Shown: positions 1 through 10,671 of the stretch, piece by piece
Layout of the letters: every line of letters starts with the position of its first letter
Position numbering within the stretch: position 1 is the stretch's first letter
Assembly: GCA_021234155.1 (NCBI GenBank)
Contig: JAJEKV010000403.1
Span: 124,001-188,000 of the forward strand
Direction of reading: 5' to 3'
Length of the DNA stretch: 64,000 bases
Source: Isoetes taiwanensis
Lineage: Eukaryota; Streptophyta; Lycopodiopsida; Isoetales; Isoetaceae
Translations under genes and position numbers: made by a program
The notes under the pieces: generated by a model
Seen by the model: the letters and a program-made list of their open reading frames with translations, nothing else
The model's database searches: none
What the model was told of the DNA's origin: nothing

Positions 1-499
1 ATGCAAGCAAATAGAGTAAACAAATCACAAATGCAAATGGAGAGCAGACATTGTTGAAAAGGAGAATAAAAAGTTAAAGAAAACATACATTCTAGATCCC
101 CAAATATGATTCATTCAAATTGCTCTCAAATAAGAAAAATAGAGCAGCCTCGTGAAAACTCAGGATAAAAGCATTTCAAAAAGCGGCTCTCTAGCGGTGA
201 GGTGTGAATAAATGAATCTTACCTCTATCTATGCTGCTATAACAGGGTTAATGAAGTGTGAATAAATGCTTGCATCTATCAATGTTGCTTTACAATAAAA
301 GGGCTAATGTGTAATAAGCCATGTATTTCCACTGCTTGAATGCTGAAGTGAAGCCACGAGCTGTAAAATATAGACCAAGTGAGTATAAAAAACAGGATGG
401 AAACCCCTAGTATTTAAGCTGCAAAATAAGCATAAGACTACTGCAGAGGCACATGAAATGGCTGAATGTCTGAACTCAAAATCAAGCTAGAAATGTAAA
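1..499. other. no gene recognised
   Basis: AT-rich sequence with stops in all frames. I see no repeat boundary, RNA gene or coding fragment. Confidence 0.5.
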
Positions 500-697
500 A
501 CTATTGAAGAACATACCATCCTTGGTGAGAAGGTTCATAGGTTACAAAATGAGCTGAACTCAAAATCCTTGGAATTATCTAAAGTGAAGAACAAGAATGT
601 GGATCTCAATCAAAAAATTCTGCCAAGATTTTCTAATCCAAACTCTCAAAGAAGAGGCATTGCAGCTACGTCGCTTGTCCTCCTTAATGCTGTCTAG
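500..697 (+). pseudogene. coiled-coil coding-like fragment
   Basis: A 65-codon open stretch on the plus strand reads EEHTILGEKVHRLQNELNSK and continues with a charged, leucine-spaced pattern (LELSKVKNKNVDLNQKI) before a TAG at 695-697. This looks like part of a long coiled-coil protein. There is no start codon in frame and the sequence upstream has stops, so it would be one internal exon or a relic. The family is not identifiable from so short a piece. A chance open frame is possible. Confidence 0.3.
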
Positions 698-1349
698 TTC
701 AGATCTAGTGCAGCTTAAAAATTGCAGCGCAATATAGATTAACCACCTCTTGAATTTTAAAATAGAATATTTCTAGAGCCGTGTTGATTGAAGGAATTCT
801 TTGGTCAATTGTGCAGGGTTGCAGAAGATGAATAATCTTCTAGATTTCAAGGTAAGATTTCCATTTTTCCCTTGCAGATGAGGGTTCCATATTGCGCCCA
901 CTATACTTCTACGTTGTCTTTCTTCTCGAAGTAGGAATGTCATGTAGAAATGGGCAGATGAATGACAACACCATAGCCAGGAAGCTCCAGTCGGGAAAGG
1001 AAAGCAAGGAAGAAAAAACAAGCCCTAGTCTATGTTAGGCATTGAGACTATGCCTCTAGGGTCTGGATAGATAATCCAGCCACATCGCGTTCTTTTCTGC
1101 AACTGGTCAAAAAGCGATAAAAGAAAGAAATGTTGAAGAGAAGATGAAACAACAGGACATACACCTGAGCAAAGAAAAGGAAGAATAAAAAGCCGTTAGA
1201 AAGGAGAAGCACCATGACGACTTACCATGGATTTGTGGATGGAGCACAAAAAGACAAAATGCTCCATATACCTATTGCATCATAAAAGCAAACAATGGTA
1301 CAAGATATTAGAATCACTACTCAGCATAAACTATAGTCATCGAAAGGAA
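698..1349. other. no gene recognised
   Basis: Several short open frames, including the minus-strand frame at 773-1021, have low-complexity composition and no recognisable domain. Nothing else stands out. Confidence 0.4.
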
Positions 1350-1402
1350 GAATTGAACTCTACAGAACAAAATACCTTCACAATAAAAACGTCAAAACAC
1401 CA
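1350..1402 (+). repeat. direct repeat, copy 1
   Basis: A 53-bp segment beginning AGAATTGAACTCTAC recurs at 1740-1794 with only a few mismatches. Both copies are in the same orientation, about 390 bp apart, and enclose a short tandem array. This could be a pair of short terminal repeats or a local duplication. Confidence 0.7.
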
Positions 1403-1601
1403 TAGTTCCTGTTTTAAAAGTTCACAAAATCCACTTCACGTCTAGAGATGCCTAAATACCGAAAATTCCTTCTTCCTTTTTTAGAGACATCGAAATCCCG
1501 CCGTTACATAAAAATGCTCTTCTATCTGATGGCAATAACAGACTGGTAATTTAAGGGCATTGTTTGTGGCTTCCTACGTGCCCTGCTTTCAAAAAGAATC
1601 T

Positions 1602-1740
1602 CGAAGCTTGGATGCCCTGTTTTCAGAAATTGGCGAAGCTTGGATACCTTTTTTTCAAAAATTTGCAAGCAAAGATGGGAGGCCTTGCTTTCAGAAAAAT
1701 TTTCGTAGCTTGGATGGACTCTTTTTAGAAACTTGCAGTA
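1602..1740 (+). repeat. degenerate tandem repeat (CG[A/T]AGCTTGGAT unit)
   Basis: Units starting CGAAGCTTGGAT or CGTAGCTTGGAT begin at 1602, 1634 and 1704. Each is followed by a T-rich TTTCAGAAA-like stretch and a TTGC-containing end. Unit spacing varies from about 32 to 70 bp, so this is a decayed minisatellite. It ends exactly where the second copy of the flanking direct repeat begins. Confidence 0.6.
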
Positions 1741-1794
1741 GAATTGAACTCTACAAAACAAAATACCTTCATAACAAAAACGTCAAAACACCAT
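1740..1794 (+). repeat. direct repeat, copy 2
   Basis: Second copy of the 53-bp repeat at 1350-1402, sharing the CAAAATACCTTCA and AACGTCAAAACACCA words. It lies immediately after the short tandem array. Confidence 0.7.
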
Positions 1795-2689
1795 TGAAGT
1801 TTGACTTACAGAACACATGAATGCAGCAGGCCTGTATGCTATTGAAATTCAGTTGCATCATAATGCTTGGAGTTGTATCAAGAAGATCTCACTCAAGAAA
1901 GGTTATGGCATGCTAGATATGGCCACATTGGAGAAGTCTAGTTTGAAGAGTCTATATTCTCCACAATTATCAAGGACTCACAAATAGGCTTACATTGTGG
2001 ATCAGAACTGGAATGAAGTTATGATCTGGATTAGAAGCAAGCAGAAGCTGGGATTTGCTAAAAGGCTTGGTTAGTATGAGCACAATATGAGCATACTGTG
2101 GCCAAAGTCATCTGGCCAGTTCCCAAAGGATCCACCACCCCTGGCAGAACTACTCTACATGGCATAAAACATCATGGAATAGAAAAAATCCAGTTCAAGA
2201 TGCAATGCCATGGCAGAGCCATTTCTTCTTGTCTCGTATATTTTAAACCAAGGAATCAAATTCGGCAATGGCTTAAAAAGAAAGCAACCTCAGTTTACTT
2301 GGAACACTGATGCTATAGAACCCTAAATGATGGACGAAGCCTGGCGCACCAACAGAAAGAAAAATGCGTGGAAAATCTGGCAAAGAAAACACAAAGGAAA
2401 AGCAATGAATGGCTCGCTCATGATCCGGCTAATATCTGCCTCAGTCTCAGATGAATAAAACAAGGATTTTCTTGGAAACAGGGTAAGATGAAGCAACGAT
2501 TTCTTTTATTGAATCACGATACTCAAACTGTGTCTTTATTGTCTCATTATCAACAGCAAATGGAGCCACAACAAAAAAAAAAGAGAGAGAGGCAAATATG
2601 CTTTGATCTTGCCAGAGGGAGCAGATGAAGAGGAAGACCGCGATTGAAGACTGGAAAATACATAGCCCGTGGTATCTCCATGATTATTT
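1795..2689. other. no gene recognised
   Basis: Short open frames only. The plus-strand frame at 2098-2310 has no recognisable domain. Confidence 0.4.
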
Positions 2690-2862
2690 TTAGGGTTTTT
2701 TCTATTTTCGATGACCGTCGATATAAAAAAACTCAAAATCTAACGGATATTCATACGCCACATCAAATTTTGCTGAGGTGGAGGTGATACGTGGATAGCC
2801 TAGAATTGCAAGAAAGGGTGTAGGCTTGGTTAGGCTGGCGTGCTAAAAAGAAAACATATACG
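2690..2862. repeat. dispersed repeat fragment, copy 1
   Basis: This segment shares a series of words with 29610-29745: a CCGTCGAT motif, an AACGG word, a GCCAC word, and a closing GGCTTGGTTAGGCTG followed by CGTGCTAAAAA. Both copies have the same orientation and stop at the same place, suggesting a real element boundary near 2862. It is divergent. No terminal inverted repeat or coding sequence is visible. Confidence 0.5.
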
Positions 2863-2900
2863 ATTATATAGTGAATATACCCTCTCTCTTTTTTCTCTTC

Positions 2901-2975
2901 TTTTTTTTTTTTTTTTTTTTGAGTGAATGGGGTTTTTTCATTAATTATAGAAAAAGGTACAACATATTGAGTGAG
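2901..2975 (-). mobile_element. 5'-truncated LINE 3' end with poly(A)
   Basis: Twenty T residues at 2901-2920 are followed by GAGTGAATGGGGTTTTTTC and a short AT-rich tail. On the minus strand this reads as a short 3' untranslated region ending in poly(A), as plant L1-type LINEs do. Only about 75 bp can be assigned with confidence and the upstream boundary is unclear. Confidence 0.5.
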
Positions 2976-3403
2976 CCTTTAAGGTGTGCTAGTTCATGAA
3001 ACGGTATATTTATAACATAAGGTTTAGATAGTTTGAGGGCTGTATTGTATAAGAAAGAGTATGAAAATATGGCAAAAAGGAATCTTTACCAACTCCTGTA
3101 TTTAGGAAAGGTTTTTTTTTTAGGCCCAACCATCCATTGGTTTTAGACGGTCAAAAAAAGAAGAAGAGGATGCATGATCCGGCTATGGCGACGAGCACAT
3201 ACGCTCTTCTTTTTTCTCTATGCAGAGCTTTGCATGAAGCGGCTAGGGCTAGCAGGGCGGCTAGGGCAGATGCAGTCGCCTTGGCATAGTGGCGATAGTT
3301 TCTTCCCGATTGTTCACCTTAGAAAAAGCAAAGGTGCTAGCCGACTACCGTACCATGTTCATCATGTATTGAAAAGCTTCTGCTACCTCGAATTTATGTA
3401 ATA

Positions 3404-3511
3404 GATAATGGCCAAGAGCAGGCCATTTCGCCGGTAAGGGCTTTGGCGAGCCCGTTAGGGCGAGCCAGTCCGAAGCCAGCTAAAATGGCCTCGCTTCTTG
3501 GCCATTATCTT
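3404..3511. repeat. fold-back inverted repeat
   Basis: AGATAATGGCCAA at 3404 pairs with TTGGCCATTATCT ending at 3511. The pairing extends inward through GGCCATTT and AAATGGCC, so the whole segment can form a hairpin, with a GC-rich loop around 3440-3470. It abuts the next inverted repeat directly. Confidence 0.65.
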
Positions 3512-3843
3512 ATAAAGGAAGGGATGGCGATATTTCGACTTTATTCTGTCGGATCGTTGAAGATGTGCCCATCCGCAAGCTCCATGAGATCATCCATGAA
3601 ATCAGCGAGTAAATAGAATCACTTTTCACCCCTCGGCTGTTAGAAATAGGTGACCATCGGGAGGCACCGCTTCTAGATCGTTGAAGCCGTGGCGCTAGAA
3701 ATCATGTGCCCATCCGCAAGCTCCATGAAATTCCATTGCAATTCCTCCACCCGGTGTTAGAAATCAGGTGATCATCGGGAGCACTATTATGGCAATATAA
3801 AATGGGCTGAAAATGTAAGAAATATCGCCATCCCTTCCTTTAT
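3511..3843. repeat. inverted repeat enclosing a tandem duplication
   Basis: TATAAAGGAAGGGATGGCGA at 3511-3530 (arm continuing to 3536) is repeated in inverse orientation at 3819-3843, making near-perfect 24-25-bp arms. Between them, CATCCGCAAGCTCCATGA occurs twice, near 3568 and 3709, in two units about 140 bp apart that both end in a CATCGGGAG word. The arrangement resembles a fold-back MITE with an internal duplication. A target duplication is not obvious. Confidence 0.6.
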
Positions 3844-5008
3844 GATTAGAAGAAGGTGCCTCATTAAGCCTCGAAGTTCTAGGTAAGGGTTAGAGGCCCG
3901 CTTTCTTTCCGTGAATCCTTGTTGTTGACACCTACTTAATGCATGCTTTGTTTAGGAAATAGGTTTGAAATAAAGTAAATTTGAATTTCATGTGCTTAGG
4001 AAATAGAAAAGACTTCAAAGTATGTGCGCTTGCATTGGGCAGGCTGCTTTTGGAGTCGCTGCGCATTGTGCAGGGGTTCTAATCCCCAGTCTGTTGGTTT
4101 AATCTTTATGCGGTGCCCATTCTGTGGTTTAATCTTTCTGCAGGTGACGACATTCTGTTAGTAGCGCAGGTTCTTTGCTTGAACATTTTGTGTGGGCCTT
4201 AAACTTGTGGCACAGGTTGGAGGGCGCCAATATAGCATTCTTTCCAAGCTTTCTTTCGACTTGGTAGCGAGGAGTTCTTTGTGCTTGTAGCTCTATGTGC
4301 TTCTAATCTTGCGGTGGCCGGTTGTTGCGGTCGCGGCATGAACTTTGCTTGGTAGAACCATGCTCGGGGATTGTAAGGATTGTAAGGGCTGCTAGAAAAC
4401 CTTGTGGCAGAAGTTGGACGTGCCAATATAGCATGCCTATCTTTGCCTTGCTATGTGTGGCGTGTACCTATGTTTAAGGGATAGATTCTAATTTTAACTT
4501 CTTTCTAATTTGGAGTCAAACTAATATTGGGTTTTATTACAATGGTTGTCAACCCTCCTTAAAAATAGAGCCACCTAAGCGTTTGACCCCATCTCACGCT
4601 GAGGTGTAGGGCTAGGATGGCCCCAGAGGGCATATGCCTGGGAATATTCTCAGATCCAACGTCAGGGAATCGCCTAGAGGCCTCATCAACGATAAAGTAT
4701 AAGTAGGCTAATCATAAAAAAGCATACAGATAAGTACAAATAGGATAAGTGCTGTGAGAAGCACATAGTAGTGTCCAAAATATTATTCAGCCTTATTAGT
4801 AGCTGGTAAGTTTGTTGTCTTTGTTAAACCGAGAAGAACATTGTTGTAAAAAGTTCGGCAACATGCCTTTAACGGTCAAAAGACCGACCCAAGATGAATT
4901 CCTGCAAAATAGATTATGTGCTAATGAAATGCTGTAATTATATGAAGATCAGTATGTGGTCCCAAAAGTGTGAGGTGCAGTTCAATGGATAGGAAGAGAG
5001 TGGGAATG
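3844..5008. other. no gene recognised
   Basis: Mixed sequence with a short minus-strand open frame at 4199-4426 that matches nothing I recognise. The word TGGCACAGGTTGGAGGGCGCC near 4210 is loosely echoed near 4405 (GGCAGAAGTTGGACGTGCC), with CAATATAGCAT following both, indicating another old local duplication. Confidence 0.4.
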
Positions 5009-5467
5009 TCAATGGAAGTGGTAGGAGCTAAGATAGTCAAAGTGAGCTTGGAACTGAGGTTGGAGTATAAGAGTGCGGCCATTTCCCCAATTCAACTCAA
5101 TAATCAGCCTATCTGCATTTGTGGTGGACATTAGAATGATTAATGTGCCATATGCATCTGCCAAACCCCTGTAGTGGTAATAACATTCTCTATAATTCTC
5201 AAACTGTTGATCAGTCATTCTTCTGCTGTTACATTCCATAAACCACCATAATTGCACCATGAGATATGTGCTTCTGCAAAATTCCATAGCCCAATCTAGT
5301 TCATCATCAGGGATGTCTGGTATGTCGATATCAGTGATGCCCCATTTGGACACATCCACATGTCATATGTATAACGTATATCATGAACTAGCCTCCATCC
5401 CGGGAACAAATTGCGGTTCGGCTGGCTCAACCGAAGTGCCAATGTCCCTACTTAGGTTCCTCATGTA
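5009..5467 (-). CDS. unrecognised acidic coding exon, possibly the 3' exon of the neighbouring membrane-protein gene
   Basis: On the minus strand an open frame from 5359 to 5009 encodes about 116 residues beginning near DVSKWGITDIDIPDIPDDEL, rich in Tyr, Trp and acidic residues, and ending in YLSSYHFH. There is no ATG at its 5' edge. Upstream, a T-rich tract ending in TGGTAG near 5468 could be a splice acceptor, but the interval to 5360 contains an in-frame stop (TCATGA), so the join is unproven. The frame lies 0.6 kb downstream of the 492-codon frame on the same strand, and the sequence after that frame (TTGGGTAACT) resembles a splice donor. I infer that they may be exons of one gene. No domain is recognisable. 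Confidence 0.4.
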
Positions 5468-6047
5468 ATCTACCAGTAAAAAATTAAGTGTCAGTAAGAG
5501 ATTCATGACAATGTAGTTTAAATATTTTATAGGCACCCAAGAAATTGCCTATACTTAGCCATTTATTATCCAAAGAATCTAAGGAATCTTTTCTTTTTTC
5601 TCTTCTAACAAGAAGCATTATGTACTGAAGTGCATGCCTCATGCTATATTAGCAACTAAGGCACCAATGATATTTACCTGAGCTATATATATTACAAAGA
5701 AAAAAATTACCAAAATAAGTAAATAACTAGGTGTATCAAATTTCACAAACTTGAGAGGTGATTATAAGAATCCAAATCGAATTAACTTCGATTATTCGAT
5801 TTAAATTCTTATAATCGCCTCTCCTCCCCTCAACTTTCAATTGCCTCATCTACAAATTTCTAGATTCCCCAACATAAAATAAGTATTGAAGACAATCAAT
5901 ACTACTTAATATAAAATTTACCTAGGATGACAGCCATAATGGCATGTCAATATAGAGTACAGACACATAAATAATGTAGAAAGAGCAAAGGCTACTACTA
6001 GTAGGAAAGTTTGCATCAATTGCCCGCAACAGATATTTACAACGTAG
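5468..6047. other. presumed intron or intergenic AT-rich DNA
   Basis: No coding sequence. It holds the fold-back at 5755-5821 and lies between two same-strand open frames, so it is a candidate intron. Confidence 0.35.
5755..5821. repeat. 67-bp hairpin inverted repeat
   Basis: GAGGTGATTATAAGAAT at 5755 is mirrored by ATTCTTATAATCGCCTC ending at 5821. The inner parts also pair (AAATCGAAT with ATTCGATTT) around a loop of about 10 bases. Arms of about 28 bp with a few mismatches suggest a small fold-back element or a hairpin-forming RNA segment. Confidence 0.7.
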
Positions 6048-7526
6048 TTACCCAACATCCTTCACTCCAACATACCACACAGCAGATGCTACCATTGTTG
6101 CAACCATATGACATATTTGCGTACTTTGGTTATGCCCCAACTTTGAAGTCCTTGCTAAAGTTGCAAACCATGTTGCATTGAGCGCAAGAAGGGTTTCAGC
6201 AACGAGCTTACTCCATCTTGGCATGTGCATATATGCATAGACTGGGCCGAAGGATGAGCAAACCATAGTGATGGCCACACAAATGGAGACTTGTTTCCAG
6301 GGATAGACATTTGATGTTGAAACCTTATTCTTATTGTCTCCCTCTTGAACCAAAACGTCACCTGTAGTAATGTATTTAAGGATGTCCAATGCCATGTGGC
6401 GTTCAAGTTTCTCACAAAAACTTGGTTGACGAAGAAGCGATAAACTAGCCACAATGCTAAGAGTATCGTCTTCTACCTCTATTAACATGTCTGAAACAAG
6501 TTGAAGATAACCCGGTTGCAATTTAGAAGTATCAATCCTGCAATCATGGGCCACCACTTGATGCACATATAAAGGCTCTTCAAAGACACCAATGAGCCTT
6601 GCAGAGATTCTCTCGTAGACGCCAGCGAGAGCTCTTATTGATAAGCCTATACTCACTAGTGTGGCCAACCAAAGCATGCCATGCCCAACAACACCTTTTG
6701 GTGCCAGCTTTTCCACCTTGAGAGATCCATAGAACCAACCTCCCACAACCAAAATCATTTCTAAGAGGTTGACTCCAAGGCCAAGTAGTAAACGAAGTGG
6801 CTCATGCAAGTTGACATGAATGGAGGAGTCACTGGCAATCCCAATAACGTTTCCAACTTCTGAAGTATAGTTATACAACATTCTGTCAAAACCAATTAGT
6901 GAAAGAAGCACATCATCGCCGGCAATTGAATCGGCCCCGAGCTTTGAGAGCACAAGTCTCGATGTGAATATCCAAACTGCAAGTCCTCGGCCCGAGGCAG
7001 CACCCATGAGCCCGACTGCAATGCACACAGTTGAGTGGACAATGACATACATCCATATTGCTGATATCACTATACATTGTCTGCTCCTCCCAAACTCAGC
7101 TACTAGCTTTCGTATGCCAATGTACGGTGAAAGTACACCTTCTATTTGATATGATGTAATGTGCCTTCCAATGGTTGTTGCTTCCTGCACTTCCCATGGT
7201 GCTTCATTTCTTGTAGCAGTTCTAGTTGCCCTAACATCACACCAGCCGCATATCATAGATGCAACCATATCCAATTGCACCCTTTCCCTTAAAGGATCAT
7301 TGCTGTACTCTTCTAATGCTTGAAGATGCTCCTGAGAGAATGCAACATATACCGAACTTGTATCCACGAATCTAGTAACTGAAAACTCAGGACACCTTGG
7401 TGATTGTGTCCAATAGGCATTTGAGGTGGTGGTAACATCAGAGCGGAGCTTCCTTCCAACAATAAGCACAAGCCAGCGTTGCCTTCCTACTGCCTCTACC
7501 AACATTGCTAACCTGGTTAAAACCAT
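6048..7526 (-). CDS. uncharacterised multi-pass membrane protein
   Basis: This is the longest open frame in the window (492 codons) and reads like a real protein. About six hydrophobic segments are visible at roughly residues 151-174, 247-267, 282-303, 411-432, 441-459 and 471-488. They are separated by a hydrophilic N-terminal third and a soluble stretch at about 304-410 rich in charged residues (QLVSDMLIEVEDDTLSIV). There is no signal peptide. I do not recognise the family. ATG at 7526 is the first Met, but it is followed by TTAACCAGGTTAGC, so 7526 may sit just inside an intron and an upstream exon may exist. The 3' end has a donor-like GGGTAACT at the stop codon, so the frame may continue in the exon at 5009-5467. 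No frameshift or premature stop is seen, unlike almost every other coding fragment here. Confidence 0.65.
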   Translation of the reverse strand: MVLTRLAMLVEAVGRQRWLVLIVGRKLRSDVTTTSNAYWTQSPRCPEFSVTRFVDTSSVYVAFSQEHLQALEEYSNDPLRERVQLDMVASMICGWCDVRATRTATRNEAPWEVQEATTIGRHITSYQIEGVLSPYIGIRKLVAEFGRSRQCIVISAIWMYVIVHSTVCIAVGLMGAASGRGLAVWIFTSRLVLSKLGADSIAGDDVLLSLIGFDRMLYNYTSEVGNVIGIASDSSIHVNLHEPLRLLLGLGVNLLEMILVVGGWFYGSLKVEKLAPKGVVGHGMLWLATLVSIGLSIRALAGVYERISARLIGVFEEPLYVHQVVAHDCRIDTSKLQPGYLQLVSDMLIEVEDDTLSIVASLSLLRQPSFCEKLERHMALDILKYITTGDVLVQEGDNKNKVSTSNVYPWKQVSICVAITMVCSSFGPVYAYMHMPRWSKLVAETLLALNATWFATLARTSKLGHNQSTQICHMVATMVASAVWYVGVKDVG

Positions 7527-8595
7527 GTGAAATTTAACTCATATTTTTAGGATTATGCTAATAGGCTAAGAATCTAAAAATAATTTAAGAAATAAGGCAC
7601 AGGGAACATCACAAATATCCCTAGCTTGCTTTTTTAAGTTCAACTATAGTATATCTACCTCTTTAATTGTTTCATTTGTTATTCATATTCATTGTAGCAA
7701 TATGCAATCCTCAAAATAAATTTTCAAAAGATCTTGAGTGGCTTCTTTAACTTCCTTTATAGCTTCATGAACAAAGTAAATCCAGCTTATGGCTTAGTAG
7801 CTAATGCATTTTACTTCTCAGAACTCCAATTGGTGTCAATAAGGCCATTTTGGAGATACAAGTCCTAGAACTGCAATGTGGTGAATAAAAGAGTGGATTT
7901 AAGTGCTCATGGAATTTTTCTAGTAAGGTGGGTTTCTTTGACTGTTTTAGAGTGGACATGTGCAATACAGAAACTAAATCCTGTAAATGTTCTGGCACTT
8001 CTTGTAGGCAATCAATATAGAGCATCATGCCAGTGGAAAATACCATATGCTCAAGGTATTATATTTTCTACTGCTAAGTTTTTGCCTGGCTATTATTGGA
8101 ATTGAAAGGTTGACAAGAGAAGCATTTGGAAAGGGCAGACGTGCAAGTAATGGCAATATAATCCCAAGTTTTTTTTTTAATAATTGAACATCTCAACTAT
8201 AGAAACACGAGGACGATTAGAACTTATAGTCTCTACTTTTGTTTGAATAGGCTATGCATTTGGTGGCAATGGTTGGTTGTTCGATGATTTGCTTGAGATT
8301 GAGGGCATAAACAATATAGAAAAAAGGTTTAAGATGAGGTAGCTCGTTGTTGGTACAACGCATGGGTAGCCCGTTGTTGTTATTGTGCTACATATTCTAA
8401 ATGAGGTGCACCTGGACTACCATAGTCGTCGAATTTGTTGATTCTACGTCCCAGACCATATCTTAGAGCCTCTGGGCACCTCTCGTTTCGCTTACAGTCA
8501 TTTATGATTGGGGCCTATTATTTTCAAATGTCAAATACGAGTTTGGCTAAGGTTTTGATGGAATATTGAGCCTCTATATGGTTTCGCTTAAGGTT
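7527..8595. other. no gene recognised
   Basis: AT-rich, with only short open frames. A poly(T)-like stretch at about 8170-8180 is not associated with a recognisable element. Confidence 0.4.
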
Positions 8596-8599
8596 TTAG

Positions 8600-8680
8600 G
8601 TACAGGGGCTCGAACCTCTACCACAATAACTCAACGTCCTAATAAGACTAATTTAACCAATCCAATCAGTAAGCTAACGT
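8600..8680 (-). mobile_element. tRNA-derived SINE head or tRNA-like relic
   Basis: On the minus strand TTAGCTTACTGATTGG (8662-8677) resembles a pol III A box and GGTTCGAGCCC (8606-8616) is a canonical B box, about 45 bp apart as in tRNAs. The acceptor stem does not pair, so it is not a functional tRNA gene. A SINE head is the simplest reading. The 3' boundary is not visible. Confidence 0.45.
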
Positions 8681-8707
8681 GATTATTTTTTATCTTAAAT
8701 CTATGTG

Positions 8708-8733
<26 letters not shown>
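8708..8733. repeat. 26-base T run
   Basis: A homopolymer T tract. It could be the poly(A) tail of a minus-strand retroposon, but the flanking sequence does not match the LINE tails seen elsewhere in the window. Confidence 0.6.
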
Positions 8734-8739
<6 letters not shown>

Positions 8740-9311
8740 CTATTCAATTATTTTAGGGATATGGGCTATGGTTTCAAGAATTATATCCATATCAAATCCC
8801 CCTAGAATCCCCTATTATTGTGCTACATATTCGTAGATTAAAACTACCTATTTCAGCAATGCACCAGATACAAACTTGCCTAGAAACAGAATCTAGGATG
8901 GGGTAGATGCTCAATTTCATTCTCTACGCACAAAAACCTGCATTTGTTTGGTTGGCATCCTTGGACAATATTTGAAGTATTTACTACATGCCAAGAACAA
9001 TATTTTAGATGCCATGAAATGAGAATATGTCCAAAATGCATCTTTACGGATCTTCTTTCTAGGCGATGTAAGTTATTGGGAACTGGATTTTAAAGAACTA
9101 GTACCCAAAAGAAACTTTGACGATGTCAAGGTCAACATGCCCCAATAAAAGGTACCAAATTGTTCTAGATCATTCCTATACAAGCTACCCAACGTAACTG
9201 CTATCATGGCAAGGATTTGGTTGCTTGAACTTTGAAAGATCAGCTTCTTGTTCCACCATCTTCTTAAGTGCATATTTCTTGCCCAACCTCCCATAAAAAC
9301 AATTGCTTAAC
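8734..9311. other. no gene recognised
   Basis: A minus-strand open frame at 9073-9294 encodes 73 residues with no recognisable motif. Otherwise featureless. Confidence 0.35.
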
Positions 9312-9778
9312 TAAGGGTACATTCGCACCCGCGGTTAAATTAAGTTAAGTTAAAAATTAATGTTTTTAACAAAATTTACATTCACACTACTAGTTAAGTT
9401 AGCATATAATTAAGAAATTTAGTTAACTTTTTTAACCAAAAACACTAAAGTTGTTTTCACACCTTGTTCGGTTAAGTTATCAAAATTAACTAAAAGTTAA
9501 CTAAATTAGAATATAGCACTAGGTTAAATCACCCCATAGAGGTCACTTTATATTTAGTTAAATGTGCTTATAATTTTTTATGCCTTCGGCTAACTTAACT
9601 TGACATGTTCGAAAGCATTTAGTTAATTAGTTAAGTTATTTGTTAACCAAATTTTTTAACTAGACGAGCGCGAAATGGTTTTCCGTTAAGTTAGCGTAAA
9701 CAAATTTTTTAACTAGCTTTGGTATGAAGGGAATCATCCAGTTATTTCAACTTAACCATGGGTGCGAATAGACCCTAA
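9312..9778. mobile_element. Tourist-like (PIF/Harbinger-type) MITE, 461 bp
   Basis: The element at 9315-9775 begins GGGTACATTCGCACCC and ends GGGTGCGAATAGACCC. These are terminal inverted repeats that match at most positions and continue inward (GCGGTTAA against TTAACCATG). It is bounded on both sides by TAA (9312-9314 and 9776-9778), the 3-bp target duplication of PIF/Harbinger transposons. The body is AT-rich, full of TTAACT/AGTTAA words and non-coding, as expected of a MITE mobilised in trans by a transposase encoded elsewhere. Confidence 0.85.
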
Positions 9779-10602
9779 AGGCGACACGTGCCCAAATCCA
9801 ATAGCTTTTGGCTTGGGTATAAAGGAGGACCCACGATGTGGATTAGATTGGCACCTAATGTTGCATATGCCATGCGGGCAATAAACAATCAAGTCCATCA
9901 TGCTTTTGCTTTGGGCAGGGCTTTGGTCAAATATGTGGTCTCCAATGCATGCGCTTCCAAATTTTTTTCCGGCAAAAGTGTGATTTCATCCAAATTCTTT
10001 TACGTCTAGCAAAGGTGTGGCGAGGCATAACCCCACATATGGAGACCCCGTCTCCAGGTGCAGTTAAGCACAAAACTAAAAAACAAGGACATAGTTGAAG
10101 CCAAAATTGGATATAAATAAGTTCTTATATAAGTTGAGATCATTCCGTTTCACATAAACCCTAAATTGTGTGCTACCTATACAAAATTACAATACGGGAT
10201 AGAAGGGTGTCAGATGACCCCCTTTGTGGTGCAAATGTTCCATCTATCATGGAGTGATATTATTCCTCTGCATTTGGAGTGATTATGAGGTGATTACAAA
10301 CATGTGGCAACGTACAAAAAGCCGTGAAAGTTAGCTTTTCAATAAGGGCGCGACCCCATTATGCAAAAACTTGGTTTGCCATGTCATGGGTTTTTACAAC
10401 TGTTAGGGTGCGTACTATTTCCATTATCGTGGCTGAACTAGTTTTTTGCCTGATTGCATGAAGATACAACACAAACCGGAATTGGGCGACAAGATAAAGA
10501 TCAACTGCTACAGGACAAATCAAGCTCGCTAGAATACAAACCCTAGGCGAGACTTGGGCTTTTCGTATATAAGAATAGCGGTTGATTCTGGGGAGGAATC
10601 CC
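9779..10602. other. no gene recognised
   Basis: Short open frames only. The plus-strand frame at 9788-10009 has no recognisable domain. Confidence 0.4.
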
Positions 10603-10622
10603 GCCGACGCGCGCGCGTCGGC
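10603..10622. repeat. perfect 20-bp CG palindrome
   Basis: GCCGACGCGCGCGCGTCGGC is a perfect palindrome in an otherwise AT-rich neighbourhood. It could be a short hairpin or the inner part of an element end. Confidence 0.8.
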
Positions 10623-10671
10623 AGTGGATGACTCCTGGGAATCGGAAGAAACCGCCATTCTTATAACGTGG

